Shown here one piece after another: positions 6,891 through 15,173 of a DNA stretch of 38,533 bases (positions within the stretch are counted from its first letter, which is position 1; every line of letters begins with the position of its first letter). The stretch lies in assembly GCA_964599565.1 (NCBI GenBank), contig CAZRFE010000015.1, forward strand, positions 1 through 38,533. The letters run 5' to 3'. Source of the DNA: JAJUFS01 sp964599565 (GTDB lineage Bacteria; Pseudomonadota; Gammaproteobacteria; Natronospirales; JAJUFS01). The translations under genes were made by a program, and so were the position numbers. Below the pieces are notes generated by a model. That model saw only the letters and a program-made list of their open reading frames with translations, had not been told where the DNA came from and ran no database searches.

Positions 6891-8969
6891 GTGCTGCACA
6901 GCCGGTTCGGAAGAAAGATGCTCGGCGTCGCCGTGATGCCGCTCGCGATCACCTGTCTCCTGTGTCTCGCGATCATCTGGTTCAGTGCGAGGCATCTCGC
7001 CGCAAGCACGTCCGCGGAAGCGAACACCGTGCTCGCGGACCTGTACGACGATTTCCTCGTCACGCGCAACGAGGACATGGCCGCGAACATCGCCGCGACA
7101 TTCAGAAGTCACCTCAACGACCTGCGCGTCATCGCATCCGCTGCGCAGGCGCTCGTCGATGGGTCGGGGGCATCCGTGGACATGGCGCAGGCGTTCGCCG
7201 GCCTGCCGTACTTCACGGAAGCGTTCCATTACGATCGCAAGCGCCGCTTCAGCATCAACGCGCCGAATCCGGCGAATGTTTCGGTGTCGGTGTGGAGCTA
7301 CCTGCACGACGATGGACGCATCCGCCCGGAGACGGAAAACTATCTGCGCGAGAACGCGCTGACGCGCTACCTGCTCGGGCTTGTCAGCAGCAACCGCGAA
7401 CAGGCCGGCTGGATGTACCAGATCGGGCCGAAGGTATCGCCCACGGTCGCGATCACGCCGTGGGCGCCGCTCGGCGAAATCTTCGACGCGCGCTACCCCG
7501 GCCACAACGACGTCAACTTCTGGGACTTCTTCTTTCCGGGAATCGTGGAAGGCTGGGAGGCATGGCTGATGTCGCCCGCGAACCGCAACGCGGTGGACAG
7601 CGGCGACGTCACGATCACGCCCATCTACGATGACGCCGGCGGCACCGGCCTGATGATGACGCTGTTCCAGCCCATCTGGAGCCGTGATCGCGAGCGCAAC
7701 GAAGGCGCGATCGGTTTCGACTACAACATCACCGCGCTGCTCGAAACCGTCGGTCGCGAAAAGGTCGGCGACACAGGCTTTGCGTTCATCGTGACGGACG
7801 AAGGCAGCATCCTCAGTTTCGACGAGGCGCTGCTGCGCAGGCTGAGCATCCCGCGGCTCGAGCAGCAGGAACGCGGCGTGGAACTGTTCGAAGCGAACCT
7901 TTTCGAAAGTAGCGAGAACGACTTCACGAAGATCTTCGACCCGCGCAACGATCGCTCCTTCGGCCGTGCGCTGATCGATGGCGCGCCGTTCCATGTCACG
8001 TTCGGCAAGATCATGTCGTTCAACGAATGGGGCGAGACGGGAATCCGCAAGCGCACGCTGTTTCTCGCAAGCGTTGTTTCGGAGGAGGAAATCTTCGCGC
8101 TCAAGACGAGCCTGCTCCGTCGCATCGACGACACCTACGGCCATTCCATCGTCATCGCTTCTTCCATTGCGCTGCTGGTCTTCATGCTTGCCGTCGCCGC
8201 GGCGGCCGCGCTTGCGTTGCGCGAGGCGCGCCAGGTCCGGCATCTGCTGCACGCCATCGACAGCGTCAAGTCGGAGCGATACGACGCGTCCGTGGATATC
8301 GTGTCCAGCGACGAGCTGGGCGATCTTGCCTCTGCGTTCAACCAGCTCTTCGGGCGCATCCGCGAGTCACGCACGCAGATGATGCAGCACGCGGAAGATC
8401 TTGAAATGAAGGTGCGCGAACGCACGGCAAGTCTTGAAGCCGCGAATCTCAAGCTAGACCGGATATCGAAGACCGATTTCCTGACAGGGCTCAGCAACCG
8501 CCGTCATTTCAACGAGAACCTGGCCGCCACCTGGGACAGCGCGCGGCGCGCACCGGGCGGCGCGATATCCGCGATTCTCTTCGACGTGGATTTCTTCAAG
8601 CAGTACAACGACACGTACGGGCATCTTGTCGGCGACGAATGCCTGAAGAAGATTGCGAACGTGGCGCGCGGATGCATCCGCGAGAACGAGGACCTCATCG
8701 CGCGTTTTGGCGGCGAGGAATTCATCATCGTCGGCCGGGCTTGCGCGCACCAGGCGATGACGATCGCGGAGCGCATCTGCGAGGAACTGCGGAAGCTGAA
8801 CATTCCGCACGCGGCGTCGGCGTGCGGCTTCGTGAGCATCAGCATCGGTGTTGCCACCATGAGGCCCGATGCCGCGGCATCGCCGACGACACTGCTTCGC
8901 CTTGCCGACCAGGCGCTTTACGAAAGCAAGAACGCAGGACGCAACACCATCACCGCAAAGGTCGCGTGA
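6891..8969 (+). CDS. Membrane sensor diguanylate cyclase (extracytoplasmic sensor, HAMP, GGDEF)
   Basis: Inner-membrane protein of 692 residues that should make cyclic di-GMP. Order: short basic N terminus, TM1 about 10-32, a large periplasmic sensor of about 380 residues (probably double-Cache type: YFTEAFHYDRKRRF, ending in a VSEEEIFALKTSLLRRID juxtamembrane helix), TM2 about 418-443 (IVIASSIALLVFMLAVAAAA), HAMP about 445-498, coiled coil, then GGDEF from about 530. The catalytic GGEEF is near residue 607, with the metal-site ILFDVDFFKQYNDTYGH upstream. The inhibitory I-site RxxD is not present at the required spacing: the four residues are ENED. GTG 6891 is used because it gives basic residues before TM1; ATG 6919 (GGAAG upstream) is an alternative. 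It is followed 13 nt later by a convergent esterase gene. Confidence 0.9.
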   Translation: MLHSRFGRKMLGVAVMPLAITCLLCLAIIWFSARHLAASTSAEANTVLADLYDDFLVTRNEDMAANIAATFRSHLNDLRVIASAAQALVDGSGASVDMAQAFAGLPYFTEAFHYDRKRRFSINAPNPANVSVSVWSYLHDDGRIRPETENYLRENALTRYLLGLVSSNREQAGWMYQIGPKVSPTVAITPWAPLGEIFDARYPGHNDVNFWDFFFPGIVEGWEAWLMSPANRNAVDSGDVTITPIYDDAGGTGLMMTLFQPIWSRDRERNEGAIGFDYNITALLETVGREKVGDTGFAFIVTDEGSILSFDEALLRRLSIPRLEQQERGVELFEANLFESSENDFTKIFDPRNDRSFGRALIDGAPFHVTFGKIMSFNEWGETGIRKRTLFLASVVSEEEIFALKTSLLRRIDDTYGHSIVIASSIALLVFMLAVAAAAALALREARQVRHLLHAIDSVKSERYDASVDIVSSDELGDLASAFNQLFGRIRESRTQMMQHAEDLEMKVRERTASLEAANLKLDRISKTDFLTGLSNRRHFNENLAATWDSARRAPGGAISAILFDVDFFKQYNDTYGHLVGDECLKKIANVARGCIRENEDLIARFGGEEFIIVGRACAHQAMTIAERICEELRKLNIPHAASACGFVSISIGVATMRPDAAASPTTLLRLADQALYESKNAGRNTITAKVA

Positions 8970-8982
8970 CCGGCCACGCGCA

Positions 8983-9858
8983 TCATTCCGAGGCGGCGTG
9001 TTGCGCCTGCCATTCGCGCCCCGTCGCACGCGGCCAGATCATGCGCACGCCGTTGCTCACGGCGCGCGGGAAGACGGAGTTGTGCGTCTCGTCCGAAAGC
9101 ACGTCGGCGCGCAGTTCAAGCCCTGCGTAATGACGCGACCCAAGCCGCGTGGCCATGCGTTCCAGGTCCACCACCATGCTGCCGCCTTCGAAATCGCCGA
9201 CGCTGAGGTAGACCGCTGCATCCATGCGCTTGCGGGTGCGCGCCTTCTCGGCTTCCAGGGCGAATATCCAGCCGTCGTGATACCACAGTGACGGGCTGAC
9301 AATGATGTATCCGTCGAAGAGTTCCGGTTCCTCAAGCATCACGTAGCTCGAGAAAAGCCCGCCATAGGAATGCCCGACCAGCGCGCGTGCGCCACGCGCG
9401 CGGTACCGTTGCGCGAGCATCGGCAGCAACTCGCCGCGGATGAACGCGAGAAACGCGGGCGCACCGCCGGATCTTTCCTGGAACGCCTCTCCGTAACCGT
9501 CATCGGGATCAAACACCGGCGTGTAGTCGCGGGAGCGATGCGTGCGGTATGTCGACATCGTCGTCTCGCCGGCGTAGCCGATGCTCGCGACGACCATCGG
9601 CGGTATGTCGTGCCGGTCGGCAAGGTGTTCCGTGATGTTGCGGATGATCGCGAACGAGTAATCCGCATCCAGCGACACGATCAGCGGGTATGCGTCCTTC
9701 GAGGCCGCAAGATCACGCGGATAGCTGACGTATACCTTGTACTCGATGCCGTTCGCCTTCGATGCCAGGTAAACGACATCGGTGTTCGGCAGCGTCACGG
9801 CGCCGGCATGCAATGCGCCGGAAAGCATGGCAACGATGAATGCGAGTAAGGTGCGCAT
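8983..9858 (-). CDS. Secreted alpha/beta-hydrolase, esterase D / IroE-Fes-like
   Basis: Serine esterase of 291 residues with a signal peptide (MRTLLAFIVAMLSGALHAGA). The nucleophile elbow GHSYGG puts the serine at S164. A late DETHNSVFP supplies the histidine (H259), and the Asp-rich loop SVGDFEGG (near 220) is the usual acid position. The oxyanion region is LIVSLDADYSF. This is PF00756-type (esterase D, enterochelin-esterase-like, including IroE-like trilactone hydrolases) rather than lipase. The physiological ester is unknown; no siderophore genes are nearby. Export to the periplasm is predicted. It lies 24 nt after the small HExxH membrane protein on the same strand. Confidence 0.87.
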   Translation of the reverse strand: MRTLLAFIVAMLSGALHAGAVTLPNTDVVYLASKANGIEYKVYVSYPRDLAASKDAYPLIVSLDADYSFAIIRNITEHLADRHDIPPMVVASIGYAGETTMSTYRTHRSRDYTPVFDPDDGYGEAFQERSGGAPAFLAFIRGELLPMLAQRYRARGARALVGHSYGGLFSSYVMLEEPELFDGYIIVSPSLWYHDGWIFALEAEKARTRKRMDAAVYLSVGDFEGGSMVVDLERMATRLGSRHYAGLELRADVLSDETHNSVFPRAVSNGVRMIWPRATGREWQAQHAASE

Positions 9859-9882
9859 GCTGTCTCCTCCGTTCTGCGTTGA

Positions 9883-10434
9883 TCAGGACGGCAGCAGCGG
9901 CATGTCGAGCAGCGCGGCGTTGCCCATCACCACGGCAGTGACGCCGATGCTCGCAACGACGTAGCTCCACGCATTCACGCTCCAGTGCAGATCAAGCCGC
10001 CGGCTGGCGCGCCACGCCAGGAAGACAAGCAGCACGACGACCAGCAGCGGCAACGTCCATTCGCCGAGACCGGCGGCCGCGCCGAGGCGCGCCTCGTCGT
10101 TCGGATTGAACGGCGTCATGAGCATGGCGGCGAAGCGCATGAACGCCGCGAAATAAAGGAATGCATAGGCCTGCGGGAAAAAGCGCCGGCGCAGCACGAT
10201 GTACGCGGCCACCGCCTGCAGGATGGTCACGACGGGCCCGGCGATGGTGACCAGCGATGCGTGCCATCCCGCGTTGTAGCCGCCAACCGGTGCGACCAGG
10301 TTCATGGAGAACCGCATGTCGTAGCCGAGCGCCACGCCGGCGAGCCAGTGCGCGCCTTCATGCAGGAAAAAGGTGACCGGCGCTGCGAGCAGCAGCACCG
10401 CGTAATACCGCAAGCCAACACGATTCGCACCCAT
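9883..10434 (-). CDS. Small membrane protein with HExxH motif (M50/zincin-like), function unknown
   Basis: Integral membrane protein of 183 residues with about five hydrophobic helices. The first helix ends in FFLHEGAHW, giving HExxH at H25-E26-H29 near the membrane as in site-2-type or DUF3267-like proteases. A later TIAGPVVT resembles the small-residue turn of the M50 core. The NPDG motif of true site-2 proteases is not seen; NPND (in TPFNPNDEA) may be the counterpart. The ATG at 10432-10434 (MGANRVG) is used over a TTG six codons upstream: a GGGGA precedes it. The gene is on the same strand as the esterase and 24 nt before it, so the two may be co-transcribed. Whether it is an active peptidase is open. 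Confidence 0.6.
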   Translation of the reverse strand: MGANRVGLRYYAVLLLAAPVTFFLHEGAHWLAGVALGYDMRFSMNLVAPVGGYNAGWHASLVTIAGPVVTILQAVAAYIVLRRRFFPQAYAFLYFAAFMRFAAMLMTPFNPNDEARLGAAAGLGEWTLPLLVVVLLVFLAWRASRRLDLHWSVNAWSYVVASIGVTAVVMGNAALLDMPLLPS

Positions 10435-10455
10435 GGTTGTCCCCCCTCGCAAATG

Positions 10456-10477
10456 AAAAGGCCGCCCTGCGGCGGCC
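10456..10477 (-). terminator. Terminator after the E1 dehydrogenase gene
   Basis: On the minus strand GGCCGCC, loop GCAG, GGCGGCC, followed by TTTT: a 7-bp perfect GC stem with a short U-tract, directly behind the stop at 10486 and before the next gene's start at 10434. Confidence 0.8.
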
Positions 10478-10485
10478 CTGTTGTT

Positions 10486-12756
10486 TCATTCCAGCAGCCG
10501 CTTCGCGGCCGTGACGATCTCCGGCTCCTGTACGAGTACAAGGTTCGCGGCATCGGCGAGCGGGATGTAGGTGTCCACGCCCGCAACGCGCGCGAGCTTC
10601 ACCTGCTCGCCGCAACCTTCGATGACATGCGTGAAGATTTCTTCCGCGATGCCCGCCGTGCGGCGGCCTTCGTCGACGACCAGCACGCGGCCGCATGCGT
10701 TCGCATGCTTCACGATCAGTTCCGCGTTCAGCGGTTTCAGCCAGCGAAGATCCAGCACGCGCACCTTCTTCTTCGTTTCCGCTTCTATCTTTCGCGCGGC
10801 GCGCAATGACATCGGCACGCCGTTGCCGAAGGTGACGATGAGAAGATCCTTCGCCTGTTCGTTGTAGACGCGGCCTTCGCCGAGCGGAATTGCCGTATCC
10901 GGTGCGGGATACTCGAAGCTCCACAGGCCGTCCTTGTCGTCGAAGAGATCCTTCGTCATGTAAAGCGCGATGGGTTCAAGGAACGCGCACACGCGACCGT
11001 CGACCTTCGCGAGCGCTGCGAGCGTGCGCAGCATCATCGCGGCATCGTCACCGCGTGACGGACAGGCGATGACGAGACCCGGAATGTCGCGCAGCGCGGC
11101 GAAGGAATTGTCGTTGTGGAAATGTCCGCCGAAACCTTTCTGGTAGGCGAGCGACGCCACGCGCATCACCATGCCGTTGGAATACTGCGCGTTGGAGAAG
11201 AACTGCAGCGAGCACGCCTCGCCGCGAATCTGGTCGCAGGCGTTGTGGTAGTACGCGAGGTACTGGATTTCCGGGAACGGCAGCAGGCCCATCATCGCCT
11301 GGCCCTGCGCCATGCCGAGAATGGTGGTTTCATCGAGCAGCGTGTTGAACACGCGATGTCCCTTGAACGTGCGGTACAGGCCGGACGTGACGGTGTAGAC
11401 GCCGCCCTTCTGTGCAACATCTTCGCCGAACAGCGTCATGCCCGGGTATTTCGCCATGAGATCGTGCAGCGCGCGGTTGATGAGAATCGCGAGATGCCGC
11501 GCGGGCTGGTTCTCGGGGAAGGATCTTTCGTCACCGAATGCCTTCACGCGCGCATCGTTCGGTGCGGCGCGTTTCGCTTCCGCGTTGACGCGTTCGGCGT
11601 GATATGGCGCGAGCGGCTTCGTCACTTCCTCGCGCGTGAGCAGTTTCTTCGAGCGGGCGGCGCGCGTTGCGGCGTCCTGCACGCGCGCGCGCATGTTCTC
11701 GTACATCGTGCGGATCTCATCGGCCGTCATCGCACCCGATTCCAGCGCCGTTTCCGCGGACATCAGCAGCGGATCGCAGGCTTCGATACCTTCGAGTTCG
11801 CCGGGCGTGCGGTATTCCGTTTCCATGTCCGTGCCCGCATGGCCGAGCAGTCGCTTGAGTTTCAGGTGCAGGAAAACGGGTTTGCGATGCCGGCGGCAGT
11901 AATCGATGGCCTGCTGCGCGACTTCAAAGGTATCGACGAGATCAAGACCGTCCGCCTTGAAATACTTCAGTCCCGCGCGGTTCGAGAACTGCGATTCGAT
12001 CCAGCCGCCGGGCGTGCGCGTGGAAATGCCGATGTCGTTGTCCTCGCACACGAAAAGCACCGGGCAGGGAAGATTCTGGTGCGCCGTCCAGCCGGCGGCG
12101 TTGAACGCCGCCTGCGCGGTGGCGTGGTTCGCGGATGCATCGCCGAACGAGCAACAGACAATGGAGTCCGCCGGCACGGGCGCGTCGATGCCGAGCAGTT
12201 TCGTCTGCGCGAGCGCGATCGCGGCGCCGACAGCCTTCGGCAGGTGCGATGCAATCGTCGATGTCTGCGGCGGCACCCACGCCTTCACCGAACCCCACAC
12301 CTTGTGACGCCCGCCGGAAATCGGATCTTCCGCGGACGCACTCAAGGAAAGCGCGGTGTCGTAGACAGGATCCTGCCCGACCTTCTTCAGCCGCTCCATC
12401 ATGAAACCGCCGGAACGGTAATGCAGGAACGCAGGATCGGTATGACGCAGCAGCCGGCCGAGCACTGCATTGCACTCGTGTCCGCTCGAGCCAATGGTGT
12501 AGAAGCCTTCGTTGCGAAGGCGCATCGCGCGCGCTTCAAGATCGATATGGCGCGATGCCATCTGCGACTCGAACAGTTCGCGGAACTCCGCGACGGTGAG
12601 TGCGCCATCGTCCGGCCGCACGCGGTCGTCATCGTGCAGGTTCGCGCCGCCGTCCGCGTCCCACGCATCGAGAAAGTTCAGGAAATTCTGGTCGACGACT
12701 TCAGCGCGGTTGACGTTGCGCGTGGCCGCTCGGGCGAGTCCGGGGTTCTTGCTCAT
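10486..12756 (-). CDS. Thiamine-dependent 2-oxoacid dehydrogenase E1, alpha and beta subunits fused
   Basis: Cytoplasmic E1 of 756 residues that decarboxylates a 2-oxoacid on thiamine diphosphate and passes the acyl group to an E2 lipoyl protein; a branched-chain type (2-oxoisovalerate) is most likely. Residues about 60-390 are the alpha half: GFYTIGSSGHECN, a SGGFMMERL loop and the ThDP-binding GDASANHATAQAAFN at 205-219. Residues about 420-756 are the beta half: RALHDLMAKYPGMTLFGEDVAQKGG with the catalytic-site Glu, then FPEIQYLAYYHNACDQIRGE and TFGNGVPMSLRAARK. Natural one-chain E1 fusions are known. No E2 or E3 is in view. It lies 25 nt after a cupin and behind gcdH, all in one direction, and ends at a terminator. 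Specificity is uncertain. Confidence 0.88.
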   Translation of the reverse strand: MSKNPGLARAATRNVNRAEVVDQNFLNFLDAWDADGGANLHDDDRVRPDDGALTVAEFRELFESQMASRHIDLEARAMRLRNEGFYTIGSSGHECNAVLGRLLRHTDPAFLHYRSGGFMMERLKKVGQDPVYDTALSLSASAEDPISGGRHKVWGSVKAWVPPQTSTIASHLPKAVGAAIALAQTKLLGIDAPVPADSIVCCSFGDASANHATAQAAFNAAGWTAHQNLPCPVLFVCEDNDIGISTRTPGGWIESQFSNRAGLKYFKADGLDLVDTFEVAQQAIDYCRRHRKPVFLHLKLKRLLGHAGTDMETEYRTPGELEGIEACDPLLMSAETALESGAMTADEIRTMYENMRARVQDAATRAARSKKLLTREEVTKPLAPYHAERVNAEAKRAAPNDARVKAFGDERSFPENQPARHLAILINRALHDLMAKYPGMTLFGEDVAQKGGVYTVTSGLYRTFKGHRVFNTLLDETTILGMAQGQAMMGLLPFPEIQYLAYYHNACDQIRGEACSLQFFSNAQYSNGMVMRVASLAYQKGFGGHFHNDNSFAALRDIPGLVIACPSRGDDAAMMLRTLAALAKVDGRVCAFLEPIALYMTKDLFDDKDGLWSFEYPAPDTAIPLGEGRVYNEQAKDLLIVTFGNGVPMSLRAARKIEAETKKKVRVLDLRWLKPLNAELIVKHANACGRVLVVDEGRRTAGIAEEIFTHVIEGCGEQVKLARVAGVDTYIPLADAANLVLVQEPEIVTAAKRLLE

Positions 12757-12781
12757 GGAGGTATGGTGCTCGATGAATGGA

Positions 12782-13147
12782 TCAGATCCATTCCTGCCTG
12801 TCGTTGGAAACGGTGACGTCGGAAACCGTCTTGCCGGTGTGTGCCGTGGAGGCGGGTTCGATCAGCAGGATCTGCGTTTCTTCTTCCGCCATCGGCCTGT
12901 GCTCGACGCCTTTCGGCACGATGCACATCTCGCCGGGATCAAGCTCGACCCTGCCGTTGCGAAATTCGATGACCAGCTTTCCCTTGATGACGAGAAACAG
13001 TTCGTCCTCGTCGTCGTGCGCATGCCAGACGAACTCGCCCTTGACCTTCGCGATCTTGACGAGCTGGCCGTTCGCTTCACCGACGATCTTCGGCGTCCAG
13101 CATTCGCTGAACGCCGTGAATTTTTCTTCAAGCGAAACTTTCTTCAT
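12782..13147 (-). CDS. Small cupin-domain protein
   Basis: Single-domain cupin of 121 residues. The metal-binding pattern HxH-E-H is seen as WHAHDDEDE (H42, H44, E48) and VEHRP (H83), with the second cupin motif LDPGEMCIVPKGVEHRP. This is close to the small conserved-barrel proteins annotated as cupins with unknown substrate. It starts with an ATG at 13145-13147 and has a family-typical N terminus (VSLEEKFTAFSECWTPKIVGE). It lies 78 nt after gcdH and 25 nt before the E1 gene, all reading leftward, so probable co-transcription. A role as a metal-dependent sugar or acid isomerase or oxygenase is possible but not shown. No signal peptide. Confidence 0.85.
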   Translation of the reverse strand: MKKVSLEEKFTAFSECWTPKIVGEANGQLVKIAKVKGEFVWHAHDDEDELFLVIKGKLVIEFRNGRVELDPGEMCIVPKGVEHRPMAEEETQILLIEPASTAHTGKTVSDVTVSNDRQEWI

Positions 13148-13225
13148 CGTCGCTTTTCCGCGTCACCCTCAGGAAGCGAGAGATTCGTTCTGGCAAGACG
13201 GAAAGCCAGGGACGGATCTGCTTCT

Positions 13226-14386
13226 CTAGAACGCCGACTTGCCCGTCAATTCCTTGCCGATCACCAGCTGGTGAACGGTTTCCGTGCCTTCGTACGTGAT
13301 CACGGATTCGAGATTCAGTGCATGGCGGATCGCGTTGTGTTCGAGCGTGATGCCGGCACCGCCGAGCAGGTCGCGCGCATCGCGCGCGATGTCGATCGCC
13401 ATGCGGATGTTGTTCCACTTCGCCATCGAGACCTGCGACGGATTCATCGTGCCGGCATCCTTGAGGCGCCCAAGCTGCAGCGAGAGCAGTTGCGCGAGCG
13501 TGATCCGCCGCGACATGTCCGCCATGCGCACCTGCACCATCTGCGCTTGGTCGATCGACTTGCCGAACAGCACGCGCTCGCTCGTGTAATCCAGCACTTC
13601 GCGCAGGCACGCCTGCGCGGCACCGATGCCGCCCCAGGTGATGCCGTAGCGCGCCTGCGTCAGGCAGGAGAGCGGACCTTTCAGTCCTTTCACGTTCGCC
13701 AGGCGATTGGCGTCGGGAACGGTGACGTTGTCGAAATAAAGCGCGGAGGTGACGGAGGCGCGCAGCGACATCTTGTGATGCACTTCCGGCGCATCGAAGC
13801 CTTTCATGCCCTTCTCGACGATGAATCCCTGGATGCCGTCGTCCGTCTGCGCCCACACGATCGCGATGTCGGCGATGGAGCCGTTGGTGATCCACATCTT
13901 CGCGCCGTTCAGCACCCAGTCCGAACCTTTCTTCTTCGCGCTGGTCTTCATGTTGGAAGGATCGGAACCGCCGTGCGGTTCGGTGAGACCGAAGCAGCCG
14001 ATGACCTCGCCGCGCGCCATGCGCGGCAGCCACTTCTGCTTCTGCTCCTCGGAGCCGAACGCGTAGATCGGATACATGCAAAGCGAGGACTGCACGGAGA
14101 CGAACGAGCGGATGCCGGAATCGCCGCGCTCGAGTTCCTGGCAGATCAGGCCGTAGGAAACCGCGTTGAGGCCCGCGCAGTCGTAACCTTCGATGGAAGA
14201 GCCGAGCAGGCCCATCTCCGCGAACTCGGGGATGAGTTCCTTCGGGAAGCGGCCTTGTTCGAAGCAGTCGGCGATGATCGGCAGGATGCGATCGTCGACG
14301 AAACGGCTCACGGTGTCCTGCACCATCTGCTCTTCTTCGCTGAGCAGCGAGCGGACGTCATAAAAGTCCATCGGGTTGATTGCCAC
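13226..14386 (-). CDS. gcdH: Glutaryl-CoA dehydrogenase (acyl-CoA dehydrogenase family)
   Basis: FAD flavoprotein of 386 residues that oxidizes and decarboxylates glutaryl-CoA to crotonyl-CoA in lysine/tryptophan/glutarate breakdown. Diagnostic segments: GIRSFVSVQSSLCMYPIYAF (substrate-binding Arg and SVQSSL box), GCFGLTEPHGGSDPSNM (FAD/substrate loop), WITNGSIADIAIVWAQ, KMSLRAS, and YEGTETVHQL with the catalytic Glu at E366. Length fits the family. The start is the GTG at 14384-14386 (AINPMDFYDV), which has GGAG 6 nt upstream; an ATG five codons later lacks one. The downstream cupin and fused E1 suggest amino-acid or acyl-CoA catabolism in one unit. Other acyl-CoA dehydrogenases are less likely given the SVQSSL box. 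Confidence 0.9.
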   Translation of the reverse strand: MAINPMDFYDVRSLLSEEEQMVQDTVSRFVDDRILPIIADCFEQGRFPKELIPEFAEMGLLGSSIEGYDCAGLNAVSYGLICQELERGDSGIRSFVSVQSSLCMYPIYAFGSEEQKQKWLPRMARGEVIGCFGLTEPHGGSDPSNMKTSAKKKGSDWVLNGAKMWITNGSIADIAIVWAQTDDGIQGFIVEKGMKGFDAPEVHHKMSLRASVTSALYFDNVTVPDANRLANVKGLKGPLSCLTQARYGITWGGIGAAQACLREVLDYTSERVLFGKSIDQAQMVQVRMADMSRRITLAQLLSLQLGRLKDAGTMNPSQVSMAKWNNIRMAIDIARDARDLLGGAGITLEHNAIRHALNLESVITYEGTETVHQLVIGKELTGKSAF

Positions 14387-14546
14387 GGTGTTCTCCAGCC
14401 TTCGGTTCGTGTACGTTGCTCGCAGAAATTCCCGGTGAACCCGGAAAGCGCGGGGCGGGTCGACGCCCCCCGCTGGCGGTCCGCGAAAGCGGCCAATCAT
14501 ACCTTACCGTCAACCCCGACAGGAGGGTTGGCAACGGCGGAGGCTC

Positions 14547-15173
14547 ATGGTTTACGCACTTTTCGTCTTCCTGCTGGCGTTCGCCGGCGGCTTTTCCATC
14601 ATGTCCATCGAGATGCTTGGCGGCCGCATCATGGCGCCGTTCTTCGGCTCGTCGATCTACGTCTGGGGATCGATCATCACCATCTTCATGGTCGCGCTGT
14701 CCATCGGGTATCTCGTCGGCGGGCAGCTGAGCCTGCGGCATCCGTCGCTGAGAAAGTTCGGCGGACTGTTCCTGTTCTGCGCATTCGCGGTCATGCCGAT
14801 GGCGTGGATCGCCGATCCGCTGATGGAGTGGGTGTTCATGCGGGTGGAAGACGTGCGCTACGGCTCGCTGCTCGCGGCGACGGGACTCTTCTTCCTGCCG
14901 ACCGTCGCGATGGGCGTCATCTCGCCGTATGCCGTGCGGCTGCTTGTGCAGAACACGCACCATTCAGGTTCCGTCGCCGGCAAGCTGTACTTCGTTTCCA
15001 CCGCGGGCTCCGCCGCCGGCGTGCTGATGACGTCGTTCTACTTCGTGCTCTGGTTCGAGGTGAACACCATTCTTTTCCTGCTTGCGGGCGTGCTCGCGAT
15101 CTGCGGTGCATCCGCGCTTGCCGCGGGCATTGCGCTCGGCCGGCGCGCCGTACCCGTGGGAGAAACCGCATGA
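14547..15173 (+). CDS. Membrane module of a split spermidine-synthase-like protein
   Basis: Inner-membrane protein of 208 residues with about six hydrophobic helices. It matches the N-terminal membrane half of 'fused' spermidine-synthase-like proteins: GGFSIMSIEMLGGRIMAPFF, where the Glu in the first helix and following 'GGRxxAP' are hallmarks, then SIYVWGSIITIFMVALSIGY. The motif FFLPTVAMGVISPYAVRLL and GSVAGKLYFVSTAGSAAGVL are the usual later helices. The start at 14547 has GGAGG 3-7 nt upstream (GGAGGCTC). Its stop overlaps the next gene's ATG in an ATGA, so the two are translationally coupled and probably form one complex. Role unknown; no transport is shown. Related in design to the single-chain protein at 20874. 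Confidence 0.85.
   Translation: MVYALFVFLLAFAGGFSIMSIEMLGGRIMAPFFGSSIYVWGSIITIFMVALSIGYLVGGQLSLRHPSLRKFGGLFLFCAFAVMPMAWIADPLMEWVFMRVEDVRYGSLLAATGLFFLPTVAMGVISPYAVRLLVQNTHHSGSVAGKLYFVSTAGSAAGVLMTSFYFVLWFEVNTILFLLAGVLAICGASALAAGIALGRRAVPVGETA

Noticed and set aside
14450..14473. GC-rich inverted repeat (GCGGGG...CCCCGC) upstream of gcdH
   Set aside because: Imperfect, no T-run, and such pairs are expected by chance at this GC content; no clear relation to a promoter.
14511..14530. CAACCC/GGGTTG hairpin in the leader of the split membrane gene
   Set aside because: Only 6 bp with an 8-base loop, and no sign of a riboswitch or attenuator around it.
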